From: Microbacterium sp. ABRD28
GTDB lineage: Bacteria; Actinomycetota; Actinomycetes; Actinomycetales; Microbacteriaceae
Assembly (NCBI RefSeq): GCF_003850245.1
Contig: NZ_CP031015.1
Span: 2,418,001 to 2,482,000, forward strand
Reading direction: 5' to 3'
Length of the DNA: 64,000 nucleotides
The notes below the pieces were generated by a model. The model saw only the letters and a list, made by a program, of their open reading frames with translations, was not told the DNA's origin and ran no database searches. Made by a program: the position numbers and the translations under genes. Numbering within the stretch: position 1 is the first letter of the stretch; every line of letters starts with the position of its first letter. This document shows, piece after piece, positions 58,083 through 64,000 of this stretch.

Positions 58083-58700
58083 GTGGCCCTGGACTTCACC
58101 GCGATCGACTTCGAAACGGCGAACTCCAGCAGTGCCTCGGCGTGTGCGGTCGGCTTGGCGCGGGTCCGCGGCGGGGAGGTCGTCGCCACAGCCGGGTGGC
58201 TCATCCGCCCGCCTGCCGGCCACGACCATTTCTTCGACATCAACATGCGCATCCACGGCATCCGCCCGGAGGACGTCGCCCACGCCCCCGGCTGGTCGGA
58301 GCAGCTCGGTGATCTCGCCGGCTTCGCCGGCGGCGACGTGCTGGTGGCACACAACGCCGGCTTCGACATGGCCGTGCTCACACGCGCGTGCGAGGCGACC
58401 GGTGACGACTGCCCGCCCTACCGGTACGCCTGCAGCCTGCAGGTCGCGCGCAAGGTGTACAAGCTGCCGTCCTACCGACTGCCCTTCGTCGCCGCTGAAG
58501 CGGGATTCGCCGAGTTCGCCCATCACAACGCCGTGGCCGACGCCCTCGCGTGCGCGCACGTCATGATCGACGCGGCGCGACGGGTCGCCGCCGACGACAT
58601 CGACGACCTGGCCGCGTGGACCGGTGTCCGGATTTCGCAGATCGCACTCGGCGACGCACCGGCGGCGCGGCGCCCGATGTCGTTCGAGGCCGTCGCGTAG
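58083..58700 (+). CDS. DEDDh 3'-5' exonuclease (DnaQ-like)
   Basis: 205 residues. ExoI: AIDFETAN with Asp9 and Glu11; ExoII: LVAHNAGFDMAVLTRA with the third acid; ExoIII: HHNAVADALACAHV with the catalytic His and last Asp. It resembles stand-alone DnaQ-like exonucleases used in repair or RNA turnover rather than a polymerase subunit. The GTG start follows GGAGAGG at about 8 bp. The C-terminal 50 residues are extra. The downstream RmuC-like gene also acts in DNA maintenance, but the two genes are not overlapping. Confidence 0.9.
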   Translation: MALDFTAIDFETANSSSASACAVGLARVRGGEVVATAGWLIRPPAGHDHFFDINMRIHGIRPEDVAHAPGWSEQLGDLAGFAGGDVLVAHNAGFDMAVLTRACEATGDDCPPYRYACSLQVARKVYKLPSYRLPFVAAEAGFAEFAHHNAVADALACAHVMIDAARRVAADDIDDLAAWTGVRISQIALGDAPAARRPMSFEAVA

Positions 58701-58744
58701 CGCGTCGCGTACGCGATGTCCGACCCCTGCGGCATGGTGTGGTC

Positions 58745-60049
58745 ATGGACGCCCTCCTTCTCCCCCTGCTCGTGACGGCGAGCCTTCTCGCCGGATTGCT
58801 CGCCGGCTGGGCGCTCGCGGCGGTGCGCGCGCAATCGCGAGCGGCCACGGTGCGTGAGCGATTGGCGGCGGCCGAGGCCTCCGAGGCGGCGATCAGCGCG
58901 CAGCTCGCCGAGCAGCTGCGGCTGTACCGCGACTTCGTGGCGCAGTCCCGTGCTGAGCAGGCGACGCGCGAAGAACGGGAGCGCCGCGAACAGGCGGTGC
59001 TGCGGGCCCTTGCTCCGGTCGCCGAGACGCTGCAGACGATGCAGCATCGCGTCGGCGAGATCGAACGCGAGCGGCAGGAGCAGTTCGGCAGCCTCGCCGA
59101 GCAGCTCCGTCGTGCGCAGCAGTCCGACGAGGCGCTGCGAGCGACGACCGAATCGCTCGCGTCGGCGCTTCGGTCGGGCACCACGCGCGGCGTGTGGGGC
59201 GAGACCCAGCTGCGTCGGGTCGTCGAAGCGGCGGGGCTCACACGGCACGTCGACTTCGATCTGCAGAGCGCCGTGCGATCGGATGCCGGTGGCGGGCGTC
59301 CCGACATGGTGATCCGCCTCCCCGGCGACAAGGCGATCCCGGTGGACGCGAAGGTGCCGCTCGATGCCTACCTCGAGGCGTCCGCGATTCCCGACGGCGC
59401 CTCCGGCGAACCGGCGGTGCGCCGCCGTGCGCTGCGCGAGAAGCACGTCAAAGCCGTCCGCGCCCACGTGGATGCGCTGTCGAAGAAGGCCTACTGGGCG
59501 GGGCTCGGCTCGAGCCCCGAGTTCGTCATCTGCTTCATGCCGAGTGAATCGCTCCTCGCCGCGGCGCTGGAGGACGATCCTTCACTCCTCGACTACGCCT
59601 TCGGCCGCCGCGTGGCGATCGCGTCGCCGGTCAACCTCTGGGCGGTGTTGAAGACGGTGGCCTACACGTGGACGCAGCAGGACGTGTCGGCCGACGCGCG
59701 CGTGCTGTTCGACCTCGGTACCCAGCTCTACGACCGTCTCGGCACGCTCGCCGGCCACGCCGACGACCTGCGCCGGGCTCTCGAGCGCACCCTCGACGCC
59801 TACAACGGCCTCGTCGGGTCGCTTGAATCCCGCGTCCTCGTGACCGCGCGCAAGTTCCCCGGCATCGACGAGACCAAGATCGATGCGCTCCGCGCGCCCG
59901 CGGCGATCGATTCGGGCCCTCGCAGGTTCACCGCGCCCGAACTGCTCGACGGGCTCGACGCAGCGTCGGTGGCATCAGATGAACGAGCGCCCGGCGCGAC
60001 CGCCGATATCGGCGGCCTCCGGGACCGGCTCGGTCCGCACCACCGCTGA
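58745..60049 (+). CDS. rmuC: DNA recombination protein RmuC homologue
   Basis: 434 residues. An N-terminal membrane helix (about 3-27) precedes a coiled coil (about 30-130, with charged heptads) and the RmuC nuclease-like domain (about 150-390, with GVWGETQLRRVVEAAGL, RPDMVIRLPGDKAIPVDAKVPLDAYL and ASPVNLWAVLKTVAYTW). RmuC is thought to limit inversions at short inverted repeats. The Asp and Lys of DAKVPLDAY are kept as in the predicted endonuclease core. Confidence 0.94.
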   Translation: MDALLLPLLVTASLLAGLLAGWALAAVRAQSRAATVRERLAAAEASEAAISAQLAEQLRLYRDFVAQSRAEQATREERERREQAVLRALAPVAETLQTMQHRVGEIERERQEQFGSLAEQLRRAQQSDEALRATTESLASALRSGTTRGVWGETQLRRVVEAAGLTRHVDFDLQSAVRSDAGGGRPDMVIRLPGDKAIPVDAKVPLDAYLEASAIPDGASGEPAVRRRALREKHVKAVRAHVDALSKKAYWAGLGSSPEFVICFMPSESLLAAALEDDPSLLDYAFGRRVAIASPVNLWAVLKTVAYTWTQQDVSADARVLFDLGTQLYDRLGTLAGHADDLRRALERTLDAYNGLVGSLESRVLVTARKFPGIDETKIDALRAPAAIDSGPRRFTAPELLDGLDAASVASDERAPGATADIGGLRDRLGPHHR

Positions 60050-60059
60050 CGAGGGGCGC

Positions 60060-60263
60060 TCAGGCCCCGCCGGGGACGAAGCTCAGCAGGGTGATGACGG
60101 CGACGGACACTCCGGCGAAAGCGCCGATCATCCACCACGGAGAGAGCTGATGGTCTTCATCCCGGCGCACCCGGAACAACACATCGGGGCGGCGGGCGGG
60201 GTCGACGGCGTCGGCGATGACCGCCTGCGCTCCCGTCTGCGGACCCACGGACTGTACCGACAT
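60060..60263 (-). CDS. Small single-helix membrane protein (67 aa)
   Basis: 67 residues beginning MSVQSVGPQTGAQAVIADAV, with a charged middle (RRPDVLFRVRRDEDHQ) and a C-terminal membrane helix (about 44-62). GGGGG lies 8 bp before the ATG. It is convergent with rmuC. No family is recognised; codon bias is that of real genes. Confidence 0.6.
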   Translation of the reverse strand: MSVQSVGPQTGAQAVIADAVDPARRPDVLFRVRRDEDHQLSPWWMIGAFAGVSVAVITLLSFVPGGA

Positions 60264-60422
60264 GGAGTAACCCCCTGCTGTGGACGAACGACACGTGACT
60301 CCGTTGGCACTGCGATCAATTGTGCCAGAACCGTCCACAGATGCCCGTCACGACTGCGTCACGATCGGCGATTTGCTACAGTTCGCCGTCCACGTCTGCC
60401 TGCCGGCCCGCCCTCGTCGCGT

Positions 60423-61412
60423 TTACAGCCACTTCGAGGTCAGGTGCTCCGAGGTGATGCGGCGAAGCGTCCCCGAGGCCCCGCGGAGCACGACGCTCTC
60501 CGTGTAGACGTGGTCTCCTTCGCGGCGCACGCCGTCGACGAGCTGACCGTCGGTGACACCGGTGGCGACGAAGATGGTGTTGCTGCCCTTCACCAGGTCG
60601 TCCGCCTCATAGACGTGATCGTCCAGAAGCAGTCCGGCGTCGATGCCCTTCTGCTTCTCGTCGTCGTCGCGGGGCCACAGCACACCCTGGATGTGGCCGC
60701 CCAGGGCCTTGATCGCGCACGCGGTCACGATGCCCTCGGGACTGCCTCCGATTCCCACGCACATGTCGGTGCGGGCGTTATGACGCGCCGCGTTGATCCC
60801 ACCGGCGACATCCCCGTCGCTCATCAGACGGGTGCCGGCCCCGGCCTCGCGGATGTCGGCGATCAGCTGCTCGTGCCGGGGGCGGTTCAGCACCGACACG
60901 ACGATCTCGTCGACGGGTTTGCCGAGCGCCGTGGCCAGTCGGCGGATGTTCTCACCGATGGGGAGACGGATGTCGACCACGCCGACACCGGCGGGGCCGG
61001 TGACGAGCTTGTCCATGTAGAACACCGCCGAGGCGTCGAGCATCGATCCGCGGTCGGACACCGCGATCACCGAGAGGGCGTTGTTGCGACCTGCGGCGGT
61101 GAGCGACGTGCCGTCGATCGGATCGACGGCGATGTCGCACTGGGGGCCGCGGCCGTTGCCGACGCGCTCACCGTTGAACAGCATCGGCGCGTCATCCTTC
61201 TCGCCCTCGCCGATCACGATCGTGCCGTCGAAGTTCACCGTCGTGAGGAAGGCGCGCATGGCGTCGACGGCGGCGCCGTCGGCGGCTTCCTTCATCCCGC
61301 GGCCGATGAAGGGCACGGCGCGGATGGCCGCTGCCTCGGTGGCCCTCACCAACTCCAGCGCGAGGTTGCGGTCGGGGTGCAGGGGGCTCATATCGCCGGT
61401 GATGCTCACCAT
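60423..61412 (-). CDS. glpX: Class II fructose-1,6-bisphosphatase
   Basis: 329 residues of the GlpX class, the main actinobacterial FBPase. Metal and phosphate motifs: VIGEGEKDDAPMLFNGE (about 66-82), AVDPIDGTSL (about 95-104) and the sugar site RPRHEQLIADIR. It hydrolyses fructose 1,6-bisphosphate to fructose 6-phosphate for gluconeogenesis. It is divergent from fba, whose product makes its substrate. TAGGCT lies exactly six bases before the ATG at 61412, a leaderless arrangement. Confidence 0.97.
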   Translation of the reverse strand: MVSITGDMSPLHPDRNLALELVRATEAAAIRAVPFIGRGMKEAADGAAVDAMRAFLTTVNFDGTIVIGEGEKDDAPMLFNGERVGNGRGPQCDIAVDPIDGTSLTAAGRNNALSVIAVSDRGSMLDASAVFYMDKLVTGPAGVGVVDIRLPIGENIRRLATALGKPVDEIVVSVLNRPRHEQLIADIREAGAGTRLMSDGDVAGGINAARHNARTDMCVGIGGSPEGIVTACAIKALGGHIQGVLWPRDDDEKQKGIDAGLLLDDHVYEADDLVKGSNTIFVATGVTDGQLVDGVRREGDHVYTESVVLRGASGTLRRITSEHLTSKWL

Positions 61413-61418
61413 GGCCCC

Positions 61419-61424
61419 AGCCTA
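61419..61424 (-). promoter_or_regulatory. -10 element TAGGCT for glpX, leaderless geometry
   Basis: TAGGCT followed by GGGGCC and the ATG at 61412 on the minus strand; the transcript should begin at the start codon. Confidence 0.5.
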
Positions 61425-61465
61425 GCCAGCGCGCGCGGCGCACGACCGGCCTTCGGTCCGACCTC

Positions 61466-61493
61466 GGGCGAAGGAACACCCGTTCTTTCGCCC
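61466..61493. promoter_or_regulatory. Inverted repeat between glpX and fba
   Basis: GGGCGAAGGAAC and GTTCTTTCGCCC around ACCC form a 12-bp inverted repeat with one mismatch. It lies 40 bp upstream of the glpX -10 and 140 bp upstream of fba, and no gene ends here, so an operator is more likely than a terminator. Confidence 0.55.
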
Positions 61494-61632
61494 TCGGTAA
61501 GTCCGCGCCGAGGGCCGTTCGCTGTGCCGGCGGGCACGCGGCCGAGGCCTTCGCTAGAGTTTCGATCGACCCGCGTTGCGCGGAGCCCGCACGACCGTCC
61601 CATCTCAGGCCACTCGACAACCAGGAGTCCTC

Positions 61633-62664
<1,032 letters not shown>

Positions 62665-62685
62665 GGGCGCCCCGCGCGCGACTGT

Positions 62686-63234
62686 TCAGACGCCGCGGTA
62701 GATCTCGAGCACGGTGGGCGCCCCCTCGGGGCGCTCCACCACCTCGACGAGGTCTCCCGCGGTGACGGAGCCGGTCTTGCGAACGCGCAGGTAAGCACCC
62801 AACCGGCCCTCGTCGGAGAAGCGCTTCACCCAGCCGCGCGCCTGGCTGCCCCCGACCCAGCGAGCGAAGGTGGCGCACGGCGTGCGGGGCATCGTCACCT
62901 CGAGCTCCAGACGACCCCCGATGCGCCAGACCTCGCCGACGCGGGCGGCGTTGACGTCGATTCCGTCCACCCGGAGGTTCTCGCCGAACCATCCCGGCGG
63001 AAGATCGCGATCGAGCTGGAGCGCCCAGAAGTCGGCGTCCTCCTGCGCGTACGCGTAGAGCGCCTTGTCCAGTCCGCCGTGGTGCGTGCGATTGGCCTGG
63101 ACGTCGCCCCGCACGCCGTAGCGGCCGACGGCCGCCGCGCCCTCGACAGGGCGCTTGTCGATGGCGGTCACCCCGTTGCTTCCGGCGTCGGGACGAAGCT
63201 GGTGGACCGCGCAGACGGCGAGGAGGCGAGGCAT
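62686..63234 (-). CDS. MOSC-domain protein (YiiM-like)
   Basis: 182 residues. MOSC features are THHGGLDKALYAYA (about 51-64), PPGWFGENLRVDGID (about 79-93), the conserved Cys in PRTPCATFARWVG, and GSVTAGDLVEVVE. MOSC enzymes bind molybdenum cofactor or transfer sulfur; YiiM-type members reduce N-hydroxylated base analogues. TAGGCT lies six bases before the ATG, again leaderless. Confidence 0.9.
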   Translation of the reverse strand: MPRLLAVCAVHQLRPDAGSNGVTAIDKRPVEGAAAVGRYGVRGDVQANRTHHGGLDKALYAYAQEDADFWALQLDRDLPPGWFGENLRVDGIDVNAARVGEVWRIGGRLELEVTMPRTPCATFARWVGGSQARGWVKRFSDEGRLGAYLRVRKTGSVTAGDLVEVVERPEGAPTVLEIYRGV

Positions 63235-63240
63235 CCGATC

Positions 63241-63246
63241 AGCCTA
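63241..63246 (-). promoter_or_regulatory. -10 element TAGGCT for MOSC gene, leaderless geometry
   Basis: TAGGCT, six bases (GATCGG), then the ATG at 63234 on the minus strand. Confidence 0.5.
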
Positions 63247-63262
63247 GAGCGACGAGCCGGAT

Positions 63263-64000
63263 TCAGCGCAGTGGCGTCCAGCCGAAAGGCACGGGACCAT
63301 CGACGTCCGCCCGCCGGAGATCGGCCTCGGCCGACCATCCCTGAGCTTCACCATCGGCGTCGAAACCGCCGCGGGCGATGCGGAACCCGACGTCGTCGTG
63401 CGACGACCTCGGTGGTCCGCCACGGCGGGTGGAGGCTCGCACGCTCCACGCGTCGTCCGCGTATCCTCCACCTCGGAAGACGCGGTAGTCGGCGTAGCGG
63501 GCCGGGTCGAGATAGTCCCAGCACCACTCCCAGACGTTCCCGAGCGTGTCGAACAGCCCGAACAGATTCGGATGCTTGCCGCCGACGGGCTGGGGACCCT
63601 CGACGCCATCGGCGCTCGTCCAGGCGACATCGGCGAGCGGCCCGTAGTGGGGGCCGCTCGAGCCTGCTCGGCAGGCGAACTCCCATTCCGCCTCCGTGGG
63701 AAGCCGATACCCGTCGGCGTCGACATGCCACGTGACCTGCTCACCGTCGTAGGTGTACGCAGGATCCAGGCCCTCCCACTCCGATGCGGCGTTGCAGAAG
63801 CGGATCGCGCGGAGCCAACTGACCTCGGACGCAGGTCGGCGGGAATGACGCCCGCCTTCGAGCATCTGGGCCACCTGCTCCTCGGTGACGGGGTACACGC
63901 CGATCTCGAACGGCGAAAGCTCGACGCTCCGGCGTGTCTTCCGGCGCGCATCGTGCAGCACCACGGTCCCACCGGGGATGGCGGCGAGGGTGAACTCGGT
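63263..64000 (-). CDS. SUMF1/formylglycine-generating-enzyme-like protein (5' end beyond window)
   Basis: The frame is open to the right edge (TEFTLAAIPGGTVVLHD), so the start lies outside. SUMF1-fold markers: FEIGVYPVTEEQVAQML, VSWLRAIRFCNAAS, RLPTEAEWEFACRAG, NLFGLFDTLGNVWEWCWD and DVGFRIARGG. True formylglycine-generating enzymes carry two copper-binding Cys in the RGGSWxC/RC region; here the equivalent reads RGGGYADDAWSVRAS, with no Cys. It is therefore unlikely to make formylglycine and may be a ligand-binding or EgtB-like relative. No sulfatase gene is in view. Confidence 0.85.
   Translation of the reverse strand, partial: TEFTLAAIPGGTVVLHDARRKTRRSVELSPFEIGVYPVTEEQVAQMLEGGRHSRRPASEVSWLRAIRFCNAASEWEGLDPAYTYDGEQVTWHVDADGYRLPTEAEWEFACRAGSSGPHYGPLADVAWTSADGVEGPQPVGGKHPNLFGLFDTLGNVWEWCWDYLDPARYADYRVFRGGGYADDAWSVRASTRRGGPPRSSHDDVGFRIARGGFDADGEAQGWSAEADLRRADVDGPVPFGWTPLR

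Overview
The window is a gene-dense, high-GC chromosomal segment with no tRNA or rRNA gene, no recognisable transposase, no phage gene and no CRISPR array. Gene content and style point to an actinobacterium of the family Microbacteriaceae, most likely Microbacterium or a close relative. The indicators are GTG starts, 1-4 bp overlaps between operon genes, a meso-DAP lysine pathway with DapC/DapD/DapE, a 7Fe ferredoxin, a MarP-type protease, RskA-like anti-sigma factor and class F sortase, NrtR control of NAD synthesis, and a tatB-mrp-MgtE_N-DUF1003 block that mirrors a mycobacterial gene order from memory. The species call is inference; no marker gene was compared.

Layout. 1-5.6 kb: PHP phosphoesterase (cut by the window edge), membrane-anchored EEP-fold hydrolase, aminopeptidase P coupled to gamma-glutamyltransferase, and an alpha/beta hydrolase. 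5.6-10.7 kb: conserved envelope/housekeeping block (stress protein, soluble MgtE_N-CBS protein, DUF1003 membrane protein, Mrp ATPase, TatB, O-methyltransferase, DUF3117 micro-protein). 10.8-18.3 kb: membrane mannosyltransferase-like protein, dapE and dapD divergently arranged, PPK2, citrate synthase, dapC and fdxA. 18.3-20.0 kb: azlCD amino-acid exporter and its divergent XRE-cupin regulator. 20.0-29.2 kb: typA and a Dpp-type peptide ABC importer interrupted by an opposite-strand PH-domain gene. 29.4-31.5 kb: CPBP protease-like protein and an AbiEi/nuclease-like gene bounded by two homologous palindromic repeats. 31.5-36.2 kb: gcvT-gcvH-gcvP glycine cleavage operon behind a tandem glycine riboswitch. 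36.2-44.1 kb: marP, then nrtR-nadA-nadB-nadC-cysteine desulfurase-glycosyltransferase, a tightly overlapping NAD operon. 44.1-51.9 kb: ABC and MFS exporters, DJ-1/PfpI, Fpg/Nei glycosylase and several small unknowns. 52.0-54.8 kb: ECF sigma/anti-sigma pair divergent from a CHRD surface protein plus class F sortase. 54.8-64 kb: TetR/DUF4386 pair, ychF, methyltransferase, DEDDh exonuclease, rmuC, glpX divergent from fba, MOSC protein, and a SUMF1-domain protein cut by the right edge.

Themes. Many monocistronic or first-in-operon genes have a TAnnnT -10 hexamer ending exactly 6 bases before the start codon, so the transcript should begin at the start codon itself (leaderless). The most system-like unexplained modules are the ECF sigma/anti-sigma-CHRD-sortase F cluster, whose substrate lacks a canonical LPXTG, and the repeat-bounded AbiEi/nuclease gene. 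Also notable are a DppB permease with about 200 extra residues, tandem hairpins between the peptide-binding lipoprotein and permease genes, and several family members lacking textbook catalytic residues.
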